Source: Gigantopelta aegis (lineage: Eukaryota; Mollusca; Gastropoda; Neomphalida; Peltospiridae). From it: a stretch of 64,000 bases of DNA. Positions 58,301-64,000 of the stretch are shown piece by piece; positions within the stretch are counted from its first letter, which is position 1, and every line of letters starts with the position of its first letter. Location of the stretch: contig NC_054704.1 of assembly GCF_016097555.1 (NCBI RefSeq), forward strand, positions 76,940,138 through 77,004,137, in the 5' to 3' direction. The notes below the pieces were generated by a model that saw only the letters and a program-made list of their open reading frames with translations, did not search any database and was not told the DNA's origin. Both the position numbers and the translations under genes were made by a program.

Positions 58301-61300
58301 ACTGATTTTACAAAACTCGTGTCAGGATTTATATATTACCCTCGCTCTTGCTCGGGTAATACAATAATCCTGACACTCATTTCGTAAAATCAGGACGACA
58401 CACAAGCTCGTATAATAATGTCTTTATATTTTAGGTAAGTGAATGGAATACATACATACTATATTTTTATCTGCACAGCCCTCTAACATCCTGTTGGACA
58501 GTGAATGCGTGGTGAAGCTGTGTGATTTCGGCCTCGCTCGATCCCTCACACAAATTGGCATGGACGAGACGGGTGACCCGAATCTGACAGAATATGTTGC
58601 TACCCGGTGGTACAGAGCCCCAGAGATTCTCCTGGCTTCACACAAGTAATAATACTTTCACTAACAAGGATATTGGTTTGATTGATTGATTGATTCATTT
58701 ATGAATTTGACTAAAGTTGATTACTTGACGCAAGTAAAAATACTTAAATTAGAAAGGATATTGTTTGATTGATTGGACAACATTGTGTGTGGGGTCTAGG
58801 TTAGTTGGTAGAGATCTTGCCTGTGTGCTTGGTTTTAAGATTGACTTCCATTGGTGGATCTGTTTTTGTTTTTTTACCCCATCCTAACCAGTGCCCCACA
58901 ACTGGTATATCAAAGCTATATTTATTAAATTTGTGAACCAACGTTTCTCCACACATTTTAGCTATTTTGATTGCATATCTTGTGTTCTATGTTAACTATA
59001 GATACTTGTGTTGAAGCCTGTTCTTGTCATGTATGTTAATTATGTATTTGAATTGTCCTCTTGTTACACAGTGTAATGTGTCCGAGTGTTGTTTAATAAA
59101 TCTTGAAAAATCTTCAACCTTGAAAGGCTGTGGGGTGTGGGGTGTGATGTGTTATCGTTGGGAAAATGCATGCATATAAGATTCTTTGATAAATTGAAAA
59201 AAGGATTCCTCTGAAGCCTGTGTGTTAGAATTATCAAATGTTTGACATCCAGTAGCTGATGATTAATTAATTGGTGTGTCCTAGTAGGGTTGTTAAACAA
59301 TCCAAACGGCCAAACATTGATTATCGAAGGCTTTATGACATATAGCAAAATGATTGACCAAATCAATGTAAAATTGAATTTAAGAAAGAAAACACTGGGT
59401 ACAATCACTATTTAGGAGATTATTTTTTTAGATCAACTGTTCTTCATTAGAACGTTTTAATTAGACCAAGAAGGCAAAACTGCTGTTACTTTTGTCAGGT
59501 AATAATGCATGTAAAATATTTTCATTTTCAACTTTTCTTTACAAAAAGTTTGTGAAATAGCTGCTGCTTTTCAAATATATCATCACATGCATATTCAGAA
59601 CTGTATTTTTGAATTGACTGGTTGTTTTGAGTTTTACACCAGAATACACAAAATCACAATGTATACATACATGTATATCAGTAGTGGTTGATAATATTTT
59701 TATTTACCTCTGAGTCAGTATTTTGTACCACTTGGAGTCATTGTATGTCATTATGTTTTTATTTTTCCTTGTGAAACATTTCTCTGATTTAGATATTTTT
59801 TGTGTTTTTCAGGTACACTAAGGGTGTGGACATGTGGAGTTTAGGCTGTATTCTGGGTGAGATGTTGCTAGGGAAGCCAGTGTTTCCCGGCACGTCGACA
59901 CTGAATCAGATCGAGAGAATCATGTCCTCTATAGCTACACCATCACGAGCAGGTTGGTACATTGAATTGTCCTGTGGCAGACTATAAAATTGACCTACTA
60001 TGTGGCTCAACAAGATGTCCGAACCAACTACAATAAATTACTCTCCTACCTTTAATTACTGTTAGATTTCCCAAAAATTGTGTCCAGATACAAATTGTAC
60101 AAAAAATCCATTATAGTGACACATTACATATACAAGACTGTAACGATGTCACCGGTATAGACTTTGCTGAAATCACATAGGGCAAAATACATGTCTGCCA
60201 TGTTGCTTGTTTATGGAATACTCTTACAAGAGGGGTAGATCGATATGACATAATCTAACAACATCATGACGCTTGAAGGTAAAACGCACTCATCATGACG
60301 TCGGATTAATTACGTCACATACTTAGAAGGCTTCCACCCCTCTTGAAGAGTATTCCATAAAAAAGCAAAATGGCAGACGATGAACAATTGCATGTGTTTT
60401 GTCCTGGGAGATCTTAACAAATTCGATATAGGTGATATGTTTTCAGTCTAATCTGTGGAATCCATGTCAATGTAATGGGTTTTTCATGATTTATGTTTGG
60501 ACAAAATCTAACGTTAATTAAAGGGATATTCCTGAGTTTGCTGCATTGCAAGATGTTTCCGACTAATAAAATACTTCTACGATTAAACTTGCATATTAAA
60601 TATATTTTCTTGTTTAGAATATCAGTGTCTGTATAGTCAATGTATTTCTGGTCATCTTAATATTTGTAAAAAGCCCAAACTGGATTTTGTCTTCAAATAA
60701 TTTTGTATGTACGAAAAAACTATATTTTAGGAAATAAGATGAAATTTAACCTAGTACAAATATTAGAATAATAAGAAACACGTTTAATATACAGTCACTA
60801 ATATTTTATGCAGAAAAATATATTTGATATATAATTACAATCGTTAAAAAGTCTCTGTTAGTCGATAACATCTTAAAAAAGTGCAGCAAACTCAGGAATG
60901 TCCCTTTAAAGGTAGGAGAGTAATTTATCTCATACCCCACTTCCGGTCTTGTTGTCATGGTTTCTTTTGTTAAAAGTGTAGGTGTATTCACCGATAACCT
61001 ACACTTTTCCTCCAAAAGTGTAGGTGTATTACAATACACCTACACTGGAGGAAAAGTGTAGGTGTATCATGATATATCGAGATATACAGGGAAATATAAC
61101 CAGTATGTGTTATAAAAATTCACGTGCATAACAAATGACGTAATTTTGGGAAGCGATGTCATAACTTAATGCGGCTTCCCCAGTCTTAACTCTGTGTAAT
61201 CGCTAACGAAATTCACGTCATTTCGTCATCTCTCTTGAAACATTTTAACATGGTCCTTGTTATTCATAAAAGTAATATTATGGATAATGTGGATAATAAC

Positions 61301-64000
61301 AAAATTCTTAGACTCGCATGAGGATCATACTGATTTTATGAAACTCGTGTCAGGATTCATGTATTAACCTCGCTCTTGCTCAAGCAGTACAATAATCTTG
61401 ACATTCGTTTCGTGAAATCAGTGCGACACACACTGATATTTTGGTATAGATTTGAATTATGAATATATACTGTAAATCAGAAAATATCAGTGGGCATAAA
61501 ATGTTGGCGAGCATAAGATGTTAGCAAATTTAGCAAGGCCATACGAAACGCTAATATTTCATGAGAAAACAAAATGATGCAATTGCTTTGTCAGTGATGA
61601 ACTGAACACACAACAGCGGTTTTAAGTATTGTTAAATGTTATTTGTTTAAAACAAAGTATGTTAATTATTGTACGCATTTGTGTGTTTTTTCTTTGCAGA
61701 CATTGATAGTATAGGTTCAGCGTATGGAACTTCTGTTTTAGAGAAAGCTTGCATGAAGTAAGAGTTTTTGTCTTTGACTTTAAATGTGTACATCGTGGAA
61801 ATAGGTGTTAGTAATTTGTTACATGCTTGGGAGAGGTATACAGTGTGTACCCATTTGTCTACCATCAAGTTCAGTTGGTAGAGTGCTCGCTTGGGGTGCT
61901 TGGGTCGTATGTTCAATCTGCCTCAGTGAACCCATTCTCAGTTTGGGTATTTTTCCCATTCCAACCAGTGGCCCATGACTTGTGTATCAAAGGTGTTATC
62001 CTTTTTTTGTGGTGAAGTGCATATAAAACATCCTTTGCTATTAGCTGATGATCAATATGTCCTAGTGGTATTGTTAAACAAAATAAATTTTAACCACTCA
62101 CCTGGTCACCAAAGCTACTTTTGTATATAAATTTCACTTTTCTTAGTGTGGGGTTGGGTTTTTTTTTTTTTGGGGGGGGGGGGGGGGGTTGTTTTTTTTG
62201 GTGGGGGTAGGAGTTAGAACATGTAAGCATAAAAAATTAATTGAGTTATGAATCTATATGTCTCCATATGGGTATCTCATAGCATTTGTGCAGACTGCAC
62301 TGAAATCTGCAATAAATTTGTTATTATTTGTAAATAAAATGAAGTCTTTTTATGCATTCCCGCCATATTTGCATACTGCACACATAAAGAGTGGCCTTAA
62401 GAGTACTATGTTAAAAAAAATCATAATACTGAAGGTCAAACTTTGATGTCATATTTGTATTATAATAGTAACAGTATATTGTATTTGCATTCTTTTTTAC
62501 TGACTTGTAAAATAGAACCAATATTTACTGGCTAAATCATGCAACCAATTTATTTATCAGTTTGCTGTCTACAGTTGAAAATTTCCATGTTTATTGGATA
62601 ATCATACTTCATACGATGATGTTTCTTATTATCAGAGGCAGGAAAAAGTTTGAAGACCTCATTCCTGATGCACCAGCCGATGGTCTCGACTTGATGAAAC
62701 GATTACTTCACTTCAACCCGGATAAACGTGTTACTGCTGAAGAAGCTCTCAAACACCCCTACGTCGAGAGGTGACATACATTTGTATTTTATAGTAAACA
62801 TCAGGACTCACCCTGTACATTGACAGATTATCCAGTTGCTAATTTTTATACAAAGTAACTATCACATTTATTCTTTGGTTAATAAAACATTCCTTAAATT
62901 AACCACATTTTAATCATTTTCAAGAAAATTTTCTAAATATCTCAAAATTGGCTAAACCAAAATTAGTTCCAGTGTGAACTCTTGACAATTGAAAGATAAT
63001 GGACAGCAGTTGATCTTTATTCAAGAAGTTAAACATAGGATAGTTTGTTGAGATGGTAACAAAGAAAGAAATGGTTATATGGCCACAGACATATGGTTAA
63101 GGGAGATGGTAACAGTTCACTGTATAATACTATTGGAAAATTAATTGAATAATAAATGTTTATAGCTGTGACTTGCAGAAGGATGGTGCTCAGCTGTTGA
63201 GCCTTTATGTGAAGTGCAATGGGTAGCAAGATTAAATCCCAGTTCTTATCGTTTGAAAATTAATGGTTAGCAAAATCCTTTCCTAACAGATTGTTAATTC
63301 TGTTAACAGAATGAGTGTATTTTGTGGTATTCAGATTTCATAACCCATCAGAAGAGCACACACTGGACTACGACGTCGTTCCTCCCATCAGTGACGAGAC
63401 ACAGCTCACGGTAGATGAATACAGGAGCAAGCTATATGAGGTATTAATCAGTTCTCATGTCAGAAATAATCAGTGCAAACAAACAAGTACCAAACTATTT
63501 TATCACATGAAAGATTGTGTTATTTGTCTTGTTAATGTTTGTCAAGACTTAAAGTTATAATTTTTCCAATGACAACATCAAATTTTATGTTCAGGTCCAT
63601 TACTCACAATTAAAAGTCCTAGACCAATGAAACTAGACTCCGACTCTTGCAGAATATATATACATTGAAACTCCTTTAAACTGGACACCCTCCAGACCAA
63701 GTAAAACGTCCGGTTATAAGAGGTATCCGATTTAGAGAGGTTCTCTTCTGTAGAGATATTTAAAAGGGGGCCGCAACAAATGTCTGATTTTGAGGGAAGT
63801 CTGGTTTTGAGAGGTTTCACTGAGAATATATATAAATTGAATGCATGTGACGTTATTAGAGATATAGCATGGGCCCTGATCTGCATGTCGTGTGTGTTCC
63901 AGATGATAATGCAGAAGAAAGCCGAGCGGCGGCGGAGACGAAGGGAAGAGGCTCAGAAGGCTCAGAAAGCTGTCCAGCTAGCTCAGATAGCTCAGCGGAC
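40321..64000 (+). CDS. MAPK15: MAPK15 (ERK7/ERK8) kinase, 5' part; one internal exon not found; runs off the window
   Basis: An atypical MAP kinase that phosphorylates itself at its TEY loop and acts in ciliogenesis, autophagy and secretion. Exons: 40321-40386, 47200-47298, 57474-57604, 58479-58645, 59813-59952, 61700-61757, 62636-62770, 63335-63440, 63903 to beyond 64000. Motifs: glycine loop [17 protein letters not shown] lysine (residue 42), HRDQK catalytic loop, [39 protein letters not shown]. The last exon starts a charged tail ([20 protein letters not shown]). The exon for RTFREI..FEFM (helix C, hinge; about 121 nt) is not seen between 47298 and 57474. Joining exon 2 straight to 57474 shifts the frame and meets TAA within eight codons. 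Either the copy is damaged or the assembly lacks the exon beside a DIRS element. Confidence 0.93.
40836..41848. mobile_element. Pogo-like TA-flanked transposon of 1.0 kb, non-autonomous (MAPK15 intron 1)
   Basis: Inverted ends CAGTGCTGTCCGGTGTATCG on the left and, read inward, CAACCGTGTCCGGTGTATCG on the right. TA at 40834-40835 and 41849-41850. The TGTCCGGTGATTC motif recurs at 41043 and, in reverse, at 41814-41826. No transposase frame is recognised (the longest frame is about 73 codons). A CAGT start with TA target is typical of the pogo branch of Tc1/mariner; the class is inferred from the ends only. Confidence 0.75.
41855..43022. mobile_element. MITE copy B, split by the TTAA element
   Basis: Same family as 38092-38443: ends CAGGGCTTCTAGATTATGG and, read inward, CAGGGCTTGTAGAATATTT. 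Its two halves are 41855-42085 and 42907-43022. The TTAA element at 42086-42906 lies between them. It begins only six bases after the pogo-like element ends. Confidence 0.78.
42086..42906 (-). mobile_element. TTAA-flanked non-autonomous transposon, copy B
   Basis: Reverse copy of 1622-2430, same ends (AGCCGCACACCCTAGTTCCA at the left, AGGGACACACCCTAGTTACG read inward from the right). TTAA lies at 42082-42085 and 42907-42910. The unoccupied site is preserved at 38321-38324 in the sister MITE, which proves that the insertion duplicated TTAA. The same two reading frames of about 78 and 112 codons are open. Lies in MAPK15 intron 1. Confidence 0.9.
43062..43227 (-). mobile_element. SINE family 1 in reverse, 5' end missing
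   Basis: Contains TTGTTTTGTTTAACGACTCC, ACTGATTTATTAATCATCGG, AAACCCGCTACATTTTTCCT and GCAGCAAGGGATCTTTTATA. It ends where the MITE at 43228 begins. Confidence 0.75.
43228..43579. mobile_element. MITE of 352 bp with AGAGCTGGGC ends
   Basis: Left end AGAGCTGGGCAGTATTGAAA; right end read inward AGAGCTGGGCGGTATAGTGT. The interior repeats CGGTATT and GATACCGATAT motifs in both directions. hAT-like by general look, but no 8 bp duplication is confirmed. It directly abuts a SINE. Confidence 0.7.
43979..45156 (+). mobile_element. Solo LTR of an LTR retrotransposon (fossil)
   Basis: Begins TGTGACGGTACATGC and ends CCCTGTGACA, i.e. the TG..CA borders of an LTR, 1178 bp long. TTGGT lies directly on both sides (43974-43978 and 45157-45161), a 5 bp target duplication as made by Gypsy-type (and some BEL) integrases. 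No internal region, primer-binding site or coding sequence lies beside it, so it is what remains after recombination between two LTRs. The exact duplication suggests moderate to young age. The strand is assumed from neither end alone and is uncertain. Lies in MAPK15 intron 1. Confidence 0.8.
45414..45725 (+). mobile_element. SINE family 1, full length with 14 bp target duplication
   Basis: tRNA-like head (GACATAGCCCAGTGGGAAAA A-box region, GGATCGATCCCC B box), GGGCTATTTCTCGCTCTAGC, CAGTGCACCACAACTGGTAT, GTGGGATGGTGCATATAAAA, GTTTGACATCCAATAGCCGA and the AAACAAAACAAACAAA end. TTGTCCAGTTGTGG at 45400-45413 and 45726-45739 is exact. This is the best intact model of the family in the window. Confidence 0.92.
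45825..46481. mobile_element. Fold-back element of 657 bp, copy 1 (MAPK15 intron 1)
   Basis: The left half (about 45825-46095) is the reverse complement of the right half (about 46210-46481). Ends TACTGTCCAAACCAAAATGT and, read inward, TACTGTCCGAACCAAAATGT. Other paired blocks are TACTCTCCTACCTTTAATTA, GCATAGGGCAAAATACATGC and TATGGAATACTCTTCAAGAG. The centre (about 46096-46205) is unpaired AT-rich. A second copy, carrying an insert, is at about 60016-60931 in the same gene. No coding capacity. Confidence 0.85.
46753..46875. repeat. Fragment of the small pogo-like MITE family
   Basis: Starts TACAGTGAAACTTTCTAAGT, like the ends at 18735 and 63662, with GTCTGGTTTTAATGGGTA inside, matching GTCCTGTTTTAATGGGTA at 18782. 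The right end is not clear. Confidence 0.5.
47509..47708 (+). mobile_element. SINE family 1, 5'-truncated, next to the DIRS element
   Basis: Body from TTGGTATATCAAATGTCTTG through GTATATAAAAGATCTCTTGC, AAAATTACCAAATGTTTGAC and GTGGTGTTGTTAAACAAAAT. Its end adjoins the left end of the DIRS element at about 47711. Confidence 0.8.
47730..47860 (+). repeat. Left inverted terminal repeat of the DIRS element
   Basis: GTGCTAGCACAACAAATATG at the left edge, then CTGCAGAATTCTCTCCCTTG and ATATGCGCAATGCTATCCTT. The same sequence occurs in reverse at about 53800-53930 at the other end. The outermost bases 47711-47729 (AGTCTTATTCAACTTACT) are matched in reverse only by the internal region at 53668-53687, as the DIRS replication scheme predicts. 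Confidence 0.9.
47978..50319 (+). pseudogene. Gag-like region of the DIRS element (fossil)
   Basis: By position this is the first coding region of a DIRS element. The N-terminal part has a Cys-rich patch ([22 protein letters not shown]), which may bind nucleic acid, followed by Ser/Thr/Pro-rich sequence and then a more structured C-terminal part with a basic tail. It has no recognised enzyme motif. The region appears broken in about two places. Confidence 0.65.
50326..52404 (+). CDS. Reverse transcriptase and RNase H of the DIRS element (fossil)
   Basis: RT fingers and palm: [49 protein letters not shown] and the catalytic YLDDW. RNase H follows: [40 protein letters not shown] and [10 protein letters not shown]. 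These are close to DIRS1/Ngaro-type polymerases. The frame looks open. Its 3' end overlaps the tyrosine-recombinase frame, an arrangement known in the family. Confidence 0.93.
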   Translation: MNDRQLLSEVPLATIPVGGRLRHFLRNWCKLPGLDPWVLSVVRHGYKIPFSSSPPLTSTPRMPPLPSADRRVLVESMIAEFLDKGAIQRVSLDTPGFYSHLFFARKKNGEWRPILNLKPLNVYVDVPSMKMETVHSVRNLLQIGEWAVSIDLKDAYLHVPVHKAFWKFLRFLFDGKAYEFRVLPFGLATSPHAFTRVVKAVVGHVHLLGVRMHTYLDDWLIPASSQQECQTNVGLVLDTILQLGFIPNWVKSELTPAQIFTYLGVVFDLVVASVRPTDARIHNFQTSARRLMGEQSTTVRSLHVVLGHLESLASLIVRFRRFKRPLQWHLSPRWDGHNWDTIVPLGPWFTHPIQECLSDKCMSLSVPLHPPAPDLILFTDASLHGYGAHLLDQHISGVWNLSERKLHINCLEMEAVHRACLHFRCVLRHRRILLRCDNTSVVAYLNRWGGTKSETLGRKALAILEFCDQLGTTLWAKHIPSSVNVLADALSRHTPVQTEWMLNKGVVAAVLRVWGSPQVDMFATRLNNQLPVFVSPVPDTLALEYDALSMDWTGLDFYAFPPPVLLGKVLTKVVQEPCHVTLIAPLWVAQPWFPQLLSLLVAVPFRLPVLSDLLSQRLSQTVWHPKPEVFRFHAWRLSGLPCDAEVFRQELRISSLQQSANLPSRFISVTGVCGFVGRTHGISIPYRLLSTI
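52225..53351 (+). CDS. Tyrosine recombinase of the DIRS element (fossil)
   Basis: An N-terminal core-binding part ([36 protein letters not shown]) is followed by a catalytic part with the conserved R ([12 protein letters not shown]), H-x-x-R (KPHEIRAIS) and the tyrosine (FDRFYFRDM). It replaces the integrase of LTR elements and inserts a circular cDNA. It is read in a frame overlapping RT/RNase H; the longer open frame reaches back to about 50316, but only this last third carries recognisable recombinase. Confidence 0.92.
53641..53930 (+). repeat. Internal complementary region and right inverted terminal repeat of the DIRS element
   Basis: 53645-53687 is the reverse complement of the left border 47711-47753 (ATAGCATATTTGTTGTGCTA, AGTAAGTTGAATAAGACT). 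53800-53930 is the reverse complement of the left terminal repeat (GATAGCATTGCGCATATCCG, AGAGAATTCTGCAG, ATATTTGTTGTGCTAGCAC). Between them lies CCTAGTGCTAGCACAACAAA near 53730-53750, a further copy of the edge motif. It defines the right limit of the element. Confidence 0.88.
54181..54199 (+). repeat. Poly-G run of 19
   Basis: An uninterrupted G tract in MAPK15 intron 2. Similar C or G runs stand at 47101-47117, 49071-49083 and 62171-62188. Such runs are unreliable in length. Confidence 0.95.
54686..55130 (+). mobile_element. MITE-like repeat of 445 bp, copy 1 (MAPK15 intron 2)
   Basis: Nearly identical to 56762-57204. Imperfect inverted ends: GGTAGTACTAGACCAAAT on the left against, read inward, TACTACCAAATCAAATCCC on the right, with TA or TATA on each side. 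Inside are AACTTCCGGCTGGGTCAAAG and CTTATGTCGG-like sequence (GCGTTTATGTCGGTTGATAC). No coding capacity. Confidence 0.75.
56762..57204 (+). mobile_element. MITE-like repeat of 443 bp, copy 2 (MAPK15 intron 2)
   Basis: Same direction as copy 1, differing by a few substitutions and short indels, mostly in A runs and a G run. The flanks differ, so these are two insertions (or a duplication limited to the element) rather than one large duplication. It lies 270 bases before the exon at 57474. Confidence 0.75.
58016..58424 (+). repeat. Dispersed repeat of about 400 bp, copy 1 (MAPK15 intron 4)
   Basis: Matches 61062-61437 in the same direction: AACAAATGACGTCATTTTGT / AACAAATGACGTAATTTTGG, GGATAATGTGGATAATAA, AAACTCGTGTCAGGATT, CCTCGCTCTTGCTCGGGTAA and TTTCGTAAAATCAG. 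Its right end is inverted around the CTCGCTCTTGCTCG centre (GTGTCAGGATTTATATATTA against TAATACAATAATCCTGACAC). It ends within about 55 bases of the exon at 58479. Class unknown. Confidence 0.7.
58788..59305 (+). mobile_element. SINE family 1, split by a short retroposon
   Basis: Head GTCTAGGTTAGTTGGTAGAG and the CCTAACCAGTGCCCCACAAC block, then ACTGGTATATCAAAG, where it is interrupted. It resumes at about 59122 with GGCTGTGGGGTGTGGGGTGT and runs through TCAAATGTTTGACATCCAGT to GGGTTGTTAAAC. The insert (about 58918-59121) ends in TTTAATAAATCTTGAAAAAT and TTCAACCTTG, flanked by AAAGCT/AAAGGCT, and looks like a truncated 3' end of a LINE-like element. Lies in MAPK15 intron 5. Confidence 0.7.
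60016..60931. mobile_element. Fold-back element, copy 2, carrying a TTAA insertion (MAPK15 intron 6)
   Basis: Same family as 45825-46481. Left arm with ATTACTCTCCTACCTTTAAT, ACATAGGGCAAAATACATG, TATGGAATACTCTTACAAGA; right arm with AAGAGTATTCCATAAAAAAG, AAAATGGCAGACGATGA and, after the insert, AGGTAGGAGAGTAATTTATC. More decayed than copy 1. Split at 60522-60905 by a TTAA element. Confidence 0.8.
60522..60905. mobile_element. TTAA-flanked MITE of 384 bp nested in the fold-back element
   Basis: TTAA at 60518-60521 and 60906-60909. Inverted ends of 24 bases with one mismatch: AGGGATATTCCTGAGTTTGC and, read inward, AGGGACATTCCTGAGTTTGC, each followed by TGCA. AT-rich middle without coding capacity. 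Its AGGGA start resembles the AGGGACACACC end of the family at 1622, which points to the same transposase group. Confidence 0.9.
60975..61070. repeat. Cluster of short palindromes built on GTGTAGGTGTAT
   Basis: AAGTGTAGGTGTATT occurs at about 60975, 61013 and 61053, and its complement AATACACCTACACT at 61032-61046. The pair at 61015-61046 is a near-perfect 30-base hairpin with a two-base centre. AACCTACACTTTTCC near 61001-61014 pairs with GGAAAAGTGTAGGT at 61048-61062. It lies between the fold-back element and the repeat at 61062. Confidence 0.8.
61062..61437 (+). repeat. Dispersed repeat of about 380 bp, copy 2 (MAPK15 intron 6)
   Basis: Sister of 58016-58424, with about one change in seven bases by eye. 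Shared blocks: ATACAGGGAAATATAACCAG, AATGCGGCTTCCCCAGTC, GATAATGTGGATAATAAC, AAACTCGTGTCAGGATTCAT, CCTCGCTCTTGCTCAAGC. Confidence 0.7.
61858..62092 (+). mobile_element. SINE family 1, diverged, with internal deletions
   Basis: Head TCAGTTGGTAGAGTGCTCGC with GTATGTTCAATCTGCC as B-box region, CCCATTCCAACCAGTGGCCC, GTGTATCAAAGGTGTTATCC, AAGTGCATATAAAACATCC, then a shortened 3' part ending GTATTGTTAAACAAAATAAA. The middle part with the ACCAAATGTTTGACATC block is missing. Lies in MAPK15 intron 7. Confidence 0.7.
63664..63826. mobile_element. Small pogo-like MITE (MAPK15 intron 9)
   Basis: Left ACATTGAAACTCCTTTAAAC, followed by TGGACACC; right, read inward, CTCAGTGAAACCTCTCAAAA, followed by CCAGAC. 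Family relative of 18737-18883. It sits about 75 bases before the exon at 63903, flanked by ATATATA on both sides. Confidence 0.6.

Overview
This is nuclear chromosomal DNA of an animal: AT-rich, with protein-coding exons scattered among introns of 0.2 to 10 kb that end in GT...AG, and packed with short interspersed repeats. The repeat style (tRNA-headed SINEs with a shared 3' tail, many small inverted-repeat transposons) and the proteins point to a mollusc, most likely a gastropod. That placement is inference from memory of such repeats, not a database result.

Four host genes are present. (1) CCDC22, + strand, 16 coding exons from the ATG at 1396 to the stop at 19802, 639 codons, apparently complete. 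(2) MCTS1, - strand, six coding exons between 31899 and 22016, 182 codons, complete, tail-to-tail with CCDC22. (3) A small GNAT-fold acetyltransferase, - strand, 38508-38996, 162 codons in one exon. (4) MAPK15 (ERK7/8), + strand, starting at 40321 and running off the right edge. Nine exons of MAPK15 are found, but the exon expected between 47298 and 57474 (helix C to the hinge of the kinase) cannot be found. These genes have no evident shared pathway: CCDC22 belongs to the COMMD/CCC endosomal sorting complex, MCTS1 to translation re-initiation, MAPK15 to cilium and autophagy signalling.

Mobile DNA fills much of the rest. There are two broken Tc1-type transposons (11.49-12.98 and 34.83-36.21 kb). 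One TTAA-flanked family has two copies (1.62-2.43 and 42.09-42.91 kb). A 3.4 kb TTAA element sits exactly inside a SINE (26.91-30.34 kb), and a 384 bp TTAA element sits inside a fold-back element (60.52-60.91 kb). Other elements include a pogo-like TA element (40.84-41.85 kb), several fold-back or MITE elements, at least three SINE families with clear target duplications, and retroposons nested in SINEs. Two retroelement fossils lie in MAPK15 introns: a solo LTR with a 5 bp target duplication (43979-45156) and a DIRS-type tyrosine-recombinase element (about 47711-53930).

I found no CRISPR array, operon or clearly new multi-gene system. The most notable points are the missing MAPK15 exon beside the DIRS element, and several insertions whose empty site can be read from a related copy, which gives relative ages.
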